NCBI GenBank assembly: GCA_046160485.1
Contig: JBJXGV010000072.1
Span: forward strand, 1 to 64,000
Length of the DNA: 64,000 nucleotides
Origin: JBJXGV01 sp046160485
GTDB taxonomy: Bacteria > Orphanbacterota > Orphanbacteria > JBJXGV01
Direction: 5' to 3'
Shown here: piece by piece, positions 1-9,311 of the stretch
Numbering within the stretch: the first letter of the stretch is position 1
Layout of the letters: each line of letters opens with the position of its first letter
Made by a program: the position numbers and the translations under genes
The notes under the pieces: model-generated
The model's database searches: none
The model's input: only the letters and a program-made list of their open reading frames with translations
Told to the model about the DNA's origin: nothing

Positions 1-213
1 GTGCGGATGATTGAGCGACGAGACCGCGCGCGCCTCGCGCTCGAACCGCGCGCGCACCTCGGGCTCCGCGGAGAGATGCTCGGGCAACACCTTGATCGCG
101 ACGTCGCGACCGAGCCGCGTGTCGCGCGCGCGATAGACCTCGCCCATGCCGCCCGCGCCGAGCGGCGCGACAATCTCGTAGGGGCCGAGTTTGGTTCCAG
201 CGGTGAGCGGCAT
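1..213 (-). CDS. Ser/Thr protein kinase, N-terminal fragment cut by window edge
   Basis: Only the first 71 codons lie in the window; the gene runs off the left end. The start ATG is at 213. The visible part begins with a short leader (MPLTAGTKLGPYEI), then the glycine-rich ATP loop GAGGMGEVYRAR and the strand carrying the invariant lysine (VAIKVLPEHL), so this is the N-lobe of a Hanks-type kinase. It is closely related, also at nucleotide level, to the start of the kinase at 5871-8534, including the TTTAGCGC-like stretch just upstream of the ATG. What follows the kinase domain is not visible. The family phosphorylates Ser/Thr on proteins and in these bacteria is often membrane-anchored with a sensor or propeller domain. 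Confidence 0.85.
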   Translation of the reverse strand, partial: MPLTAGTKLGPYEIVAPLGAGGMGEVYRARDTRLGRDVAIKVLPEHLSAEPEVRARFEREARAVSSLNHPH

Positions 214-310
214 CGGTGCATTCTAGCGCACAGCGCCGCGACCGCGCGCCATCGCGTTTTGCGGCGGGATCGAGGAGTTTGGCCAACTGGAAAGCGCGTG
301 GGACGCCGCA

Positions 311-532
311 AACCTCCGAGTTCCGATCCGCGTCGATCTCTTCATGCGTCCGTGAGGTCTGGCCATCTTCGATGACTGCCCGCAATAGCGGCGCGAGGTC
401 GAGTGGAGCGGAGCGAGAATCCCGTTCGTCGGTTTCGATGATCTGATTCGTAGCAAAGAAACGGGCCGCGAACAGGATCGCGCGGACGTCGAGGCGCTGC
501 GAGAAATCGACCGGCGGAAGCGCGGCGCTTAG
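311..532 (+). pseudogene. Decayed copy of the nucleotidyltransferase gene found at 3253-3663
   Basis: Read in the frame that ends at TAG 530-532, this stretch aligns almost residue for residue with the C-terminal half of the intact NTase at 3253-3663: IRVDLF-RP, then RRE-EWSGA-IPFVGF-DLIRSKETGREQ, then DVEALREI-RRKRG. Two in-frame stops interrupt it, TGA at 353 and TAG at 386, and no N-terminal half with the GG and DxD motifs is visible upstream. It is therefore a broken remnant. Its last codons overlap the 3' end of the convergent kinase gene (stop at 529), the same convergent position its intact relative occupies against the helicase gene. Confidence 0.8.
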
Positions 533-2850
533 GCGAGGCCGGCGTCGCGCAGGATTTCCGTGAACCGCGGATCGGAGCGGACGCGATCGAACCACGGCCA
601 GCGCGCGAGGAGCACCGTGCTCCACTCGCGCTCGGCGACGGCGGCGCGCAGAAGTTCGACGACGCGATCGGCGTCGCCCAACATGGCCGGAACCGCGGCG
701 AGGCTCACGCGCGGCACGTGCATCGTACGCGAGCGCTCGACGAGTTCGTCGTGAATCGCCTGCGCCTCGCTCACGCGGCCATCGGCGATGAGCGCCTCGG
801 AGTACCACCCGAGCACCCAGTGGTTCCTCCCCCACATGTGAACGGCCCGCTCGAGTTCTTCGATCGCGCGGCGCGTGTCGCCCTTCCCGAGGTAGCCCCA
901 GCCGGCCATGACGCGCGGGAAAAGCGCATCCGGCGCACGCGTCGCGGCGTCGCCCATCTCGGTGAGAATTTGTTCGCTTCGCCCGGCGCCGTACAAGACG
1001 AAGCAGAAATTCCAGAGTGTGATGAGCGATAGCGGATCGAACTCGAGTGCGCGGCGCATCTCAGCGATCGCATCGTCGGTGCGGCCGAGCGCGAAATGGA
1101 GAACGTACGCGGCGTACCAGTATCGCGCGGGCGAGTAGCGCGGATCGAGTTCGAGGGCGCGCCGGAACGACGCCTCGCCGCCGGCCCAGTCGCGATCCCA
1201 GAGGACGCGAACCTGGGCGAGCGCAGAGTGCGCCTCGGCGAGCGACGGGTCGAGCGCGACGGCGAGCGTTGCCGCTCGCTTTGCGCGCGGCAGCGCGTCG
1301 TCCGAGCGCGTGAGGCCCCAGATCGTCATCGCGGTGTGCGTGTCCGCGACGCCGGTGTGCGCGAGCGCAAATTCGGGATCGAGCGCGATCGCCGCCTCGA
1401 AACACTCGAGCGCGCGGCGGCAACTCTCTCCGCGCTGCTCCCAGTAAAAGCGGCCTTTGAGATAGAGATCGTACGCCTCGATATTTTTCGTGCGCCGCTC
1501 GCGCGCCGGCGGTCCCACGAGGCTCACCTGAAGTTTTCGCGCGATCTCCCCCGCGATCTCGTCTTGCAACTCGAAGATGTCGGTGAGTTCGCGGTCGTAG
1601 CGCTCGGACCAAATCTGGTAGCCGTCCGCGACATTGACGAGCTGCGCGGTGATGCGCACGCGATTTCCCGAGCGCCGCACGCTTCCTTCGAGAACCGAGC
1701 CGACGCGCAGCGCATCGCCGACATGCTTGATGTCGGGGCTTTTGTTCTTGAACGAGAAGCAGGATGTGCGCGCGGCGACGCGCAGAGACGCGACGCGGCT
1801 AAGCGCGCTGATGATCTCCTCCGTCATGCCGTCGGCGAAGTATTCGTTCTCGGGATCCGCGCTCACGTTGCTGAAGGGAAGCACGGCGATTGATTTTTCG
1901 TGGGACGCGGCGGGTGCAACGGGCGGCGCCGCGCTCGTGCTGCGCGAGCCGGCCGCGCTGCTCGCGCCCCTCGCGGCGGCGGCGCCACCCGCGCCAGTCC
2001 CCGCGGTGTCGCGCACACGCTGAAGCGCAGCGCGCAACTCTGCGGCGCTGGCGAATCGCTCGTGCGGCGACTTGCGCAGACAGCGATCGACGACCTCGCC
2101 GAGCGCGGCGTGGACGCGCGCGGGCAATCGCGGCGCATGCTCGTTCACGATGCTGTAGAGGGTCGCTGCGGGATGTTCGCCGCGGAACGGCCGCGCGCCC
2201 GCGAGCAACTCGTGAAACATCGTGCCGAGCGAAAAAATGTCCGAGCGCCCGTCGACTTCGCCGCGCGTAATCTGCTCCGGCGACATGTACGCGAGCGTTC
2301 CGAGGAGCGAGCCATCCTGCGTGAGCGGCGTTTCGAGCGACGCCGTCGCGTCGCGAGCCTCCGGCGACCGCGCCGACAATTTCGCGAGCCCGAAGTCGAG
2401 CACCTTGATCCGCCCGCCATCGTCGAGCATGACGTTTGCCGGTTTCAGGTCGCGATGAACGACGCCCTTCGCGTGCGCGCTCGCAACCGCGTCCGCGAGC
2501 GGAATCGCGACCTCGAGGAATCGCTCGAGCGAAAGCCCCGCGGGAGATATGAGCTCGGCGAGCGACCGGCCCTCTACCAACTCCATCGTGATGAAGTGAA
2601 CCTCTCCCGCCACCTCGATGGAGTAGATCGTCACGATATTCGGATGTTGCAGCGCGGCGACCGCTTTCGCCTCGCGCTCGAAGCGCGCGAGACGCTCGGG
2701 ATCGTGCGCGGCATCGGCAGGCAAGACCTTCAGCGCGATATCGCGATCGAGCCGCGTGTCGCGCGCGCGATACACCTCACCCATGCCGCCTGCTCCGAGC
2801 GGCGAGAGGATTTCGTACGATCCGAGCTTCGTCCCAGAAGCGAGCGCCAT
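529..2850 (-). CDS. Ser/Thr protein kinase with TolB/FlgO-like and TPR domains
   Basis: 773 residues. The kinase domain fills about residues 12-275: glycine-rich loop GAGGMGEVYRARD, ALKVLP with the invariant lysine, catalytic loop HRDLKPANVMLDD, DFGLAKL, and MSPEQ in the activation segment. An Ala/Gly/Ser-rich linker (about 278-315) follows. Next comes a segment of the type seen after adenylate cyclase or winged-helix domains (SIAVLPFSNVSADPENEYFA, then DGMTEEIISAL), thought to be TolB-N/FlgO-like, and then a C-terminal TPR superhelix (about 445-770) for protein-protein contacts. No transmembrane helix is evident, so it is probably cytosolic. Convergent with the NTase remnant downstream and divergent from the small gene at 3000. 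Substrates are unknown. Confidence 0.93.
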   Translation of the reverse strand: MALASGTKLGSYEILSPLGAGGMGEVYRARDTRLDRDIALKVLPADAAHDPERLARFEREAKAVAALQHPNIVTIYSIEVAGEVHFITMELVEGRSLAELISPAGLSLERFLEVAIPLADAVASAHAKGVVHRDLKPANVMLDDGGRIKVLDFGLAKLSARSPEARDATASLETPLTQDGSLLGTLAYMSPEQITRGEVDGRSDIFSLGTMFHELLAGARPFRGEHPAATLYSIVNEHAPRLPARVHAALGEVVDRCLRKSPHERFASAAELRAALQRVRDTAGTGAGGAAAARGASSAAGSRSTSAAPPVAPAASHEKSIAVLPFSNVSADPENEYFADGMTEEIISALSRVASLRVAARTSCFSFKNKSPDIKHVGDALRVGSVLEGSVRRSGNRVRITAQLVNVADGYQIWSERYDRELTDIFELQDEIAGEIARKLQVSLVGPPARERRTKNIEAYDLYLKGRFYWEQRGESCRRALECFEAAIALDPEFALAHTGVADTHTAMTIWGLTRSDDALPRAKRAATLAVALDPSLAEAHSALAQVRVLWDRDWAGGEASFRRALELDPRYSPARYWYAAYVLHFALGRTDDAIAEMRRALEFDPLSLITLWNFCFVLYGAGRSEQILTEMGDAATRAPDALFPRVMAGWGYLGKGDTRRAIEELERAVHMWGRNHWVLGWYSEALIADGRVSEAQAIHDELVERSRTMHVPRVSLAAVPAMLGDADRVVELLRAAVAEREWSTVLLARWPWFDRVRSDPRFTEILRDAGLA

Positions 2851-2999
2851 CGCGCGGCGAGTGTAGCCGAGACGCGCGCCGCGCGCGAACAGAGTCCTCG
2901 GCGGAGACGCCGATTCGCAACGCTGCCCGCCCGACTCATTGGATTCGGACGCCGCAGTCTCGCCTCGCCGAGCGCGCGCGACTCTGCTACTCTGCCGCC

Positions 3000-3200
3000 A
3001 TGAAGCGGGTGATCCGATTCAAAGCTGAGGATCTCGAATGGGCGGCGCGCATGACACCCGAAGCGCGCCTCGAGCTGGCGAACTGCGCGTTCCGCCTCTA
3101 TCACGATCTTCATCATCCGTTCGCGAAGCCGTTCGTGAGGGCGTTCGAGACGCTCGAGGAGTTCGTGCGGTTCGAAGAGGAGGAGAGCCTTCCCCGCTGA
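3000..3200 (+). CDS. Small acidic protein paired with the nucleotidyltransferase
   Basis: 66 residues, ATG at 3000, rich in Glu and aromatic residues, with no recognised domain (an MTPEARLELANCAFRLYHDL helix-like core). It lies directly upstream of the NTase gene and its 3' end overlaps the open frame of the NTase. A TACTCT element sits at 2988-2993, six bases before the ATG, and no Shine-Dalgarno sequence is seen, so the transcript could be leaderless. The arrangement of a short gene followed by a small NTase resembles type II/IV toxin-antitoxin or MNT-type pairs; that role is inference only. The decayed NTase at 311-532 has no recognisable copy of this partner. Confidence 0.7.
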   Translation: MKRVIRFKAEDLEWAARMTPEARLELANCAFRLYHDLHHPFAKPFVRAFETLEEFVRFEEEESLPR

Positions 3201-3252
3201 CCTTTTCCATCCCGATTTTCCGAGGCTGTGCGATCACCTGCGATCGCGCGGC

Positions 3253-3663
3253 GTGGATTTTCTCGTCATCGGAGGCTGGGCCGCCATTGCGCACGGACTC
3301 CCGCGGACAACAGTCGACGTCGATCTCTTCGTTCGCCCCACGCGCGAGAATATCGACAGACTCATCGGCGCGCTGTCTGACATCGGATTCGGGATCGCGA
3401 ACGAGCTCGAACCAACCGCCATCCTCGACCACCGCGTCTTCCTATTCTCCGATCAGATTCGAGTCGATCTCTTCACTCGCCCCTGGGGCCTCTCCGACTT
3501 CGATCGCTGTTGGCAAGAGCGGCGCGAGATCGAGTGGAGCGGCGCGACGATTCCATTCGTCGGCTTTGAGGATCTGATCCGCAGCAAAGAGACGGGCCGC
3601 GAGCAGGATCTCGCGGACGTCGAGGCGCTGCGAGAAATCGAGCGACGAAAGCGGGGCGGGTAA
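3253..3663 (+). CDS. Small nucleotidyltransferase (AbiEii/DUF6036-like NTase fold)
   Basis: The N-terminal signature FLVIGGWAAIAHGLPRTTVD followed by VDLFV gives the GG...DxD pattern of minimal nucleotidyltransferases; IRVDLF supplies a third acidic residue. The GTG at 3253 leaves almost nothing before the GG motif. The frame is open back through the preceding gene and would encode a plausible missing helix (DFPRLCDHLRSRG) just upstream, but there is no ATG, GTG or TTG there. The true start may be non-canonical or may depend on translation of the upstream small gene, whose stop is at 3198-3200. Such NTases act as toxins, antitoxins or resistance enzymes; which applies here is unknown. Confidence 0.8.
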   Translation: MDFLVIGGWAAIAHGLPRTTVDVDLFVRPTRENIDRLIGALSDIGFGIANELEPTAILDHRVFLFSDQIRVDLFTRPWGLSDFDRCWQERREIEWSGATIPFVGFEDLIRSKETGREQDLADVEALREIERRKRGG

Positions 3664-3691
3664 GGAGTTCGCGCGGAGAGCAGCCCGCCGC

Positions 3692-5797
3692 CTAAGACCA
3701 CATTTCGCGAAGCTTCGTCGCCACGTCGATCGGTGGCCTCGTCGAGCCGGGAGCGCCGCCGTCCCGACCCGCCGCGCCGGGCACGGATTCCCCCCACGTG
3801 ACAGCGTCGAGGCACGCCGTCACGTTCTTCGTCAGGAAGCGGCTCTTCGCGCCGTAGACGTGGCGATCGCCCACGCGCGACTGCTGCGTGACGTAGTACT
3901 TGAGCGGCGCGATCAGGTGAAGCTCGTTCTTCGCGCGCGTCATCGCGACGTAGAGCAGGCGCCGCTCCTCCTCGGTCAACTCCGCGCTGCCGGTGGCGTG
4001 CTCGTTCGGGAAGTTGCCGTCGGCGACGTTGAGCACGTACACCGCGTCCCACTCCTGCCCCTTCGCCGAGTGCACCGTCGAGAGAACGAGGTAGTCCTCG
4101 TCGCGATGCGGCGCGCCGGAGAGATCGCCGGTCGCGTCCGGCGGGTCGAGCGCTAGCTCCGTGAGGAATCGCTCGCGCGTCTCGAAGCCGGCGGAGATCC
4201 TCTCGAGCTGCTGCAGGTCGCCGGCGCGCGCTTGCGCGGCGTCGTAGAGGCGCTCGAGCTGCGGCTCGTACCATTCGCGCGCGCGGTGTACCTGCCCCGG
4301 CCACGGCGTGCGCGGGTCGCCGAGCGCGATCATGAGCGCGTCGAACTCGGGCGTGGTGCGAAGCGTGCTCCACGCGAACGCGCTCGCCTCGAACCGCGCG
4401 AGCACGCGGCTCGAGATCCCCGGCCCGATCCCCGGCTGGATCTGCAGCGCGCGCCACGCCGCGACGCGGTTGCGCGGGTTGTCCGCCCAGCGCAGCACCG
4501 CGAGCAGGTCCTTCACGTGCGCCGCCTCGAGAAACTTAAGCCCGCCATACTTCACGTAGGGGATGTTGCGGCGCATCAGTTCGAGCTCGAGCACATCAGA
4601 GTGATGCGACGTGCGAAAGAGAACCGCCTGGCGACGCAGCATCACGCCGTTCTCGCGCGCCGCCAGGACGTGCTCGACGATATAGCGCGCTTGCGCCGCG
4701 TCGTCGGGCACCGTCACGTAGTTCGGCCGCGCGCCCGATCCGCGCCGCGCGCGCAGCGTCTTCCGGTATTGCCGCGCGCCCTCGCCGATGAGCGCGTTCG
4801 CCGCGTCGAGGATCCCTTGCGTCGAGCGGTAGTTCTCCTCGAGCGTCACGACCGTCGCGGGCGGCGCGTACTGCTCGGGAAAGCGCAGAATGTTCTCCAC
4901 CGTCGCCGCGCGAAACGAGTAGATCGACTGCGCGTCGTCGCCGACGACGGTCACGCCTTCACCCGACGGGCGCAGCGCCTTGAGAATCTCCGACTGCAAC
5001 GCGTTCGTGTCCTGGTACTCGTCGACGAGGATGTGATCGAACAGCCCGCCGATCTCCGGCGCGAGGTCCGCGTCGTGCATCATCGCGTGCCAGTAGAGGA
5101 GCAGGTCGTCGTAGTCGAGCGCCTGGTTGGCGAGTTTGCGCTCGACGTACTCGCGGAAGAGACCGGTCAGCGCCTCCTCCCAATCCGCGCACCAGGGGAA
5201 GAGGCTTTCGAGCGTCTCGGCGAGCGGGCGCTGCGTGTTGACGCGGTGCGAGTAGATGGCGAGGCAGGTGTCCTTGCGCGGGAAACGCTTCTCGGTCTTC
5301 GAGAGGCCGCGCTCGTGGCGCGCGACATCCATCAGGTCCGCCGCGTCGCCGCGGTCGAGAACGCTGAAGCACTCCGCCAACCCGAGGCGGTGGCAGTGGC
5401 GGCGGATGAGGCGGTTCGCGATCGCGTGGAACGTGCCGGACCACGGGAGCCGCACGTCGCCGCCGAAGCCGCTGAAGCTCGCGCCGGCGCGCGCGCCCGC
5501 ATCGGCGCCCGCGCCGCGCGTCGCGTCGAGCACCTCCGCGACGATCCGCTGCGCGCGCCTCCCCATCTCGGCGGCGGCGCGCCTCGTGAACGTCAGCAGC
5601 AGAATCCGCTCGGGGCTCGCGCCCTCGACGATCAGATGCGCGACGCGGTGCGCGAGCGTATTCGTCTTCCCGGTGCCCGCGCCCGCGATGATGAGGAGCG
5701 GCCCCGCGCGAAACGCTCCGCCAGCCTCGCGCGCGCCGAACGTCGCCGCTTCGCGCTGCCGCTCGTTGAGCTTCTCGAATCGCCCGCTCGCCGCCAC
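3692..5797 (-). CDS. UvrD/Rep-family superfamily I DNA helicase
   Basis: About 701 residues from the GTG at 5797. All helicase motifs are visible: Walker A AGAGTGKT (residues 38-45), TFTRRAAAEM (Ia), DEYQDTN (II), GDDAQSIYSFR (III), EENYRST (IV), VLSTVHSAKGQEWD (V) and YVAMTRAKNELHL (VI). It translocates 3'-5' on single-stranded DNA at ATP cost, in repair or replication restart. The frame is open further upstream to 5929, but that extension is low-complexity and would overlap the end of the kinase gene. LNERQREAATF matches the usual N-terminus of the family, so 5797 is preferred. It is shorter than PcrA/UvrD and lacks the usual C-terminal extension. It lies downstream of the kinase at 5871 on the same strand. 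Confidence 0.93.
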   Translation of the reverse strand: MAASGRFEKLNERQREAATFGAREAGGAFRAGPLLIIAGAGTGKTNTLAHRVAHLIVEGASPERILLLTFTRRAAAEMGRRAQRIVAEVLDATRGAGADAGARAGASFSGFGGDVRLPWSGTFHAIANRLIRRHCHRLGLAECFSVLDRGDAADLMDVARHERGLSKTEKRFPRKDTCLAIYSHRVNTQRPLAETLESLFPWCADWEEALTGLFREYVERKLANQALDYDDLLLYWHAMMHDADLAPEIGGLFDHILVDEYQDTNALQSEILKALRPSGEGVTVVGDDAQSIYSFRAATVENILRFPEQYAPPATVVTLEENYRSTQGILDAANALIGEGARQYRKTLRARRGSGARPNYVTVPDDAAQARYIVEHVLAARENGVMLRRQAVLFRTSHHSDVLELELMRRNIPYVKYGGLKFLEAAHVKDLLAVLRWADNPRNRVAAWRALQIQPGIGPGISSRVLARFEASAFAWSTLRTTPEFDALMIALGDPRTPWPGQVHRAREWYEPQLERLYDAAQARAGDLQQLERISAGFETRERFLTELALDPPDATGDLSGAPHRDEDYLVLSTVHSAKGQEWDAVYVLNVADGNFPNEHATGSAELTEEERRLLYVAMTRAKNELHLIAPLKYYVTQQSRVGDRHVYGAKSRFLTKNVTACLDAVTWGESVPGAAGRDGGAPGSTRPPIDVATKLREMWS

Positions 5798-5870
5798 GGG
5801 GGCGACGATAGGCCACGTGCTGTACGTTTGTCTAGTGTCCGCGCGGTGCGGCTCGGTTCGGCCCTGCGAG

Positions 5871-8534
5871 TTAACGCGCGATCGCCGCGGCCCAGTCGAG
5901 GACGAGGCGGATGTCGCGGCGCCGGACATCGTCGGCCACGCTCACCAAGAAGCGATCTCCGTCCGCCGAGACGCTCCCGCCGGTGACGCCATCGGGCAAC
6001 GTGAAGAGAGGCTGCGGTTCGCCGAGTCGCAAATCGGCGTCGCCGACGATCGGAACAGCCATCACCGCAGCACCGCGCCTGTAGATGAGTTCTTCGCCCG
6101 CGCGCGACCACGCCGGGGCGCGCCCGCCATCTCTGGAGACGCGCACCTTTTTGCCGGGCGCGGGGAACGACTGGATGTAGATCTCCCGGGCGCCGGATTC
6201 ATCCGACTCGTAGGCGAGCCAACGGCCGTCGGGCGACACGCGCGCAAAGCCCTCGTAGAACGCGCCCGTCGCGAACGGGACGGGCTTTCGGTCGCCTTCC
6301 ATCGGCAGAAGCCAGAGATCCCACCCCGTCGCGGCGTCGAGCGCGCCAAAAACGAGAAGGCGGCCGTCGGGGGACCACCCGTGAACAGCCTTGAACAACG
6401 CGTCATTCGTCACGAGCATTTCCGGTTCGCCCGCGCCGCTCGAATTGCCGACGTAAATCTCGAGTTTCCCCGTCTTCTTCGATACGAAGGCCATGCGCGT
6501 TCCGTCGGGAGACCACGCGAGACTCGGTTCGTTCGAGAGCGTTGCGGCGAATCGCGTGGGCATCGCGCGCTCCAGGTCCACGATCCAGATGTCGGTGCCG
6601 TTCATGACGGCAGCGCGCCGCTCGTCGGGAGAGAGTCCCCGAACGCTCCACGACGCGAGTGGGAGCGGAATCACGCCGCGCTCCGCACCAGCACGATCGA
6701 GCCATCGCAGCTGCGTGTGCCGCGCCTCGCTTTGGAGGATGGCCATGCGCCCGTTCCTCGAGACGGAAGCGACGGGTTCCGCGTCCAACTCGGTCGGCTC
6801 GGGCGCGTTGCCGATCACGACGGCGTCGCCGACGAGTTCGAGGCGGCGCGCATCGAATCCCTGCGCCATCACCCGGCCATCGCGCTCGAAGACGAGATGG
6901 CCGGACTCCGCGAACACCGCGGCCGATCCCGCGGTCACGACCTTCTTCACCGATTTCGATTTCAACGATCCGACGCACGTGTCCCAACCATTCGGGCCCG
7001 ACGGCAGCGAGACGAAGAGGAAGTGATCGCCGTCGGGAAGAAAATTCGGGAAACGGTGCGAGGTTTCGTGGCGCGCGGTGTCGAGCGTCGTGACCGGCGT
7101 CGCTTCGCCGCCCCCGGAGGAGACACGCATGAGCGGGCCCTCGGGCGCGGGCGCGAAAACGATCACGCCATCGCGATTCCAGGTGCCGCCGCGACCTCCC
7201 GGCGCGCTACACAGAGTCACCGGCGAACCGCCGTCGATGGCGACCTTCTTGAGTTTCCCGTCGTAGGTGAAGTACGCAATCGAGCGGCCGTCGTGCGACC
7301 AGAATAAGTAGAACGCGAGGTCGCGTGTGTCCGGAATCTGCGTCGGCGTTGCGGATTCGAGCGGCCGGGTCCAGATGCCCCCTCCGGTGGAATCGATCGC
7401 GAAGAAAGCGACGGTCCGTCCATCCGGCGAGAGCATTATGGAGGACCAGAACCCCGTGAGCGCCGTTCCCGCCGCGGGGGCGATCGAGGCGTGAATCAGC
7501 TCGGGTTCATTCGGGCGCGAGACGAGCGCGAAGAACAAGGCGACGGCCGCAACGAGGCCCACGGCGGCAAGCGCCCACGCGAGGCGTTCGCGACCGCTGC
7601 GCCGCGCCGTCGATGCGAGCGCGGCGCCCGGCGCCGCCGCGCCTGCCTGCGACGCGCCCTCCGCGATCCACGAAAGCTGCAGCTTCACATCGTGCGCGCT
7701 CTGAATGCGCTCCGCCGATTCTTTCGCGAGGCAAGCCTGCACGAGCCGCTCGAGCGCGGGCGGATTCATCGGCGCGATCTGCGTCACCGGCGGCGGCTCG
7801 TCCTTCATGATCGACGAGATGAGCGACGCCTGACTCTTCCCCTGGAAGGCGCGCCTCCCGGTCGCCATCTCGTAGAGCACGCAGCCGAGCGCCCAGAGAT
7901 CGCTGCGCGCGTCGGATTCCCCTCCTTCGAGTTGCTCCGGCGACATGTACTGGAACGTGCCGACGATCGTCCCCTCGGCGGTGAGAGGGCGCGACACCGT
8001 CGGCGATTGCGAGAGCGCGGCGAGCGTGACACTCGTCCCGCTCCCCGATCCCATGACGCCGGTCGCGCGCGCGAGCCCGAAGTCCATGAGCTTCGCGCCG
8101 CTCTTCGTCAGCATCACGTTCGCGGGCTTCAGATCGCGGTGCACGATCCCCGCGCGATGCGCGCGATCGAGCGCGTCCGCGATCTGCGCGCCGAGGCGCA
8201 GCACCTCGCTCGTCGGAAGCGCGCCGCGTTCGAGCCGCGCCGCAAGCGTCTCCCCTTCGACGAGTTCCATCACGAGGAAGTCGGTGTCGCCCTCGCGGCC
8301 GATGTCGAAGAGCGTGCAGATGTGCGGATGGTTGAGCGACGAGATCGACTTCGCCTCGCGCTCGAAGCGCGCTCGCACTTCGGGCGACGCCGAGAGATGT
8401 TCCGGCAGCACCTTCACCGCGACGTCGCGGCCGAGGCGCGTATCCTTCGCGCGATAGACCTCGCCCATGCCGCCGGCGCCGAGCGGCGCGAGGATTTCGT
8501 AGGGGCCGAGCTTGCTTCCGGGGGCGAGCGGCAT
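5871..8534 (-). CDS. Membrane Ser/Thr kinase with TolB-like beta-propeller
   Basis: 887 residues. The cytosolic kinase domain covers about residues 12-290: GAGGMGEVYRAKD, AVKVLP, VHRDLKPANVMLT, DFGLAR, MSPEQ. One transmembrane helix lies at about 318-339. The C-terminal half is a six-bladed TolB/PD40-type propeller with repeated SPDG or SPDE blades (LSPDGRTVAFF, WSPDGTRMAF, WSPDGRLLVFG, VSPDGRWLAYE). The topology suggests an extracytoplasmic propeller coupled to a cytoplasmic kinase, a signal receptor whose ligand is unknown. This architecture is common in Acidobacteria, Gemmatimonadota and Eisenbacteria. It shares a near-identical N-terminus with the fragment at 1-213. Confidence 0.93.
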   Translation of the reverse strand: MPLAPGSKLGPYEILAPLGAGGMGEVYRAKDTRLGRDVAVKVLPEHLSASPEVRARFEREAKSISSLNHPHICTLFDIGREGDTDFLVMELVEGETLAARLERGALPTSEVLRLGAQIADALDRAHRAGIVHRDLKPANVMLTKSGAKLMDFGLARATGVMGSGSGTSVTLAALSQSPTVSRPLTAEGTIVGTFQYMSPEQLEGGESDARSDLWALGCVLYEMATGRRAFQGKSQASLISSIMKDEPPPVTQIAPMNPPALERLVQACLAKESAERIQSAHDVKLQLSWIAEGASQAGAAAPGAALASTARRSGRERLAWALAAVGLVAAVALFFALVSRPNEPELIHASIAPAAGTALTGFWSSIMLSPDGRTVAFFAIDSTGGGIWTRPLESATPTQIPDTRDLAFYLFWSHDGRSIAYFTYDGKLKKVAIDGGSPVTLCSAPGGRGGTWNRDGVIVFAPAPEGPLMRVSSGGGEATPVTTLDTARHETSHRFPNFLPDGDHFLFVSLPSGPNGWDTCVGSLKSKSVKKVVTAGSAAVFAESGHLVFERDGRVMAQGFDARRLELVGDAVVIGNAPEPTELDAEPVASVSRNGRMAILQSEARHTQLRWLDRAGAERGVIPLPLASWSVRGLSPDERRAAVMNGTDIWIVDLERAMPTRFAATLSNEPSLAWSPDGTRMAFVSKKTGKLEIYVGNSSGAGEPEMLVTNDALFKAVHGWSPDGRLLVFGALDAATGWDLWLLPMEGDRKPVPFATGAFYEGFARVSPDGRWLAYESDESGAREIYIQSFPAPGKKVRVSRDGGRAPAWSRAGEELIYRRGAAVMAVPIVGDADLRLGEPQPLFTLPDGVTGGSVSADGDRFLVSVADDVRRRDIRLVLDWAAAIAR

Positions 8535-8675
8535 CGGCGCATTTTAGCGCAAGAGCGCCGACTCGCCTTTCTTTGATTTGCGTGTGCAACTGCCGCCCCG
8601 CGTTCGTCAGCAGTTTCGACGGCGATGATCGTGGCGATCCGGCCGCGGCTCCGCGCCGAAGGGGGGCACACGCGC

Positions 8676-9266
8676 ATGGCTCGCGCCCGATCGATCACGA
8701 ACGCACTCGCGCTGCCGATCCTCGGCGCGCTCTTCGCGTTCACGAATCCCGACGCGCCGCTCGCCCAAGTCGGCGGCGCCTACGATCTCTCCTGGAACAC
8801 GATCGCCGCCGGCGGCGCGACCGAAAGCGCGGGGGGCGTCTACAGCCTCGGCGGCGCCGTCGGCCAGATCGCGGCGGGCGAACACAGCGGCGGCGACTAC
8901 ACGCTCGCGAGCGGATTCTGGGTGATCGGGGACGCGAACATCACGAGCGTCGGCGGCCCCGGCGATCCGATCGGCGCCGCACCGCCCATCGCGTTCCGCC
9001 TCTATCCTGCCGCGCCGAATCCGTTCGGCGGCCAAACAACGATCGCCTTCGACTTGCCGCATCCCGCGATCGCGACGGCGCGCATCTACAACTCGAGCGG
9101 CGCGCTCGTGCGCACACTCGCCGACGGTCTCGCCGCCGCGGGCCATCACCGAATTTCTTGGACCGGAATCAACGACGCCGGCCAGCACGTGGCGCAAGGC
9201 ATCTACTTGATGCGCCTCGAGGCCGGGGCGGCCGTCGCAACGCGCAAACTCGTTCTGACTCGCTGA
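8676..9266 (+). CDS. Exported protein with C-terminal FlgD/Ig-like domain
   Basis: 197 residues from ATG 8676, chosen over 8625 because AAGGGGGGC precedes it and because the new N-terminus is a normal signal peptide (basic MARARS then a hydrophobic core ending near PLAQ). The middle has a short VGGAYDLSWNTIAAGG and YSLGGAVGQ repeat-like segment, which I know from other FCB-group surface proteins. The last about 85 residues form a FlgD Ig-like or sorting domain (YPAAPNPFGGQTTIAFDLPH to a basic end, RKLVLTR). Likely secreted to the surface. It is followed 45 bp later by another exported protein, probably in the same transcript. Confidence 0.82.
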   Translation: MARARSITNALALPILGALFAFTNPDAPLAQVGGAYDLSWNTIAAGGATESAGGVYSLGGAVGQIAAGEHSGGDYTLASGFWVIGDANITSVGGPGDPIGAAPPIAFRLYPAAPNPFGGQTTIAFDLPHPAIATARIYNSSGALVRTLADGLAAAGHHRISWTGINDAGQHVAQGIYLMRLEAGAAVATRKLVLTR

Positions 9267-9311
9267 ACCGGACGCGCCGCGCGCGCCGTCCCATCGAAAG
9301 GAGTTTCGTTC

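Noticed and set aside
4232..5986. A long plus-strand frame opposite the helicase gene
   Set aside because: Arg/Ala/Val-rich low-complexity translation, fully antisense to a gene with all helicase motifs; a shadow frame of GC-rich coding sequence.
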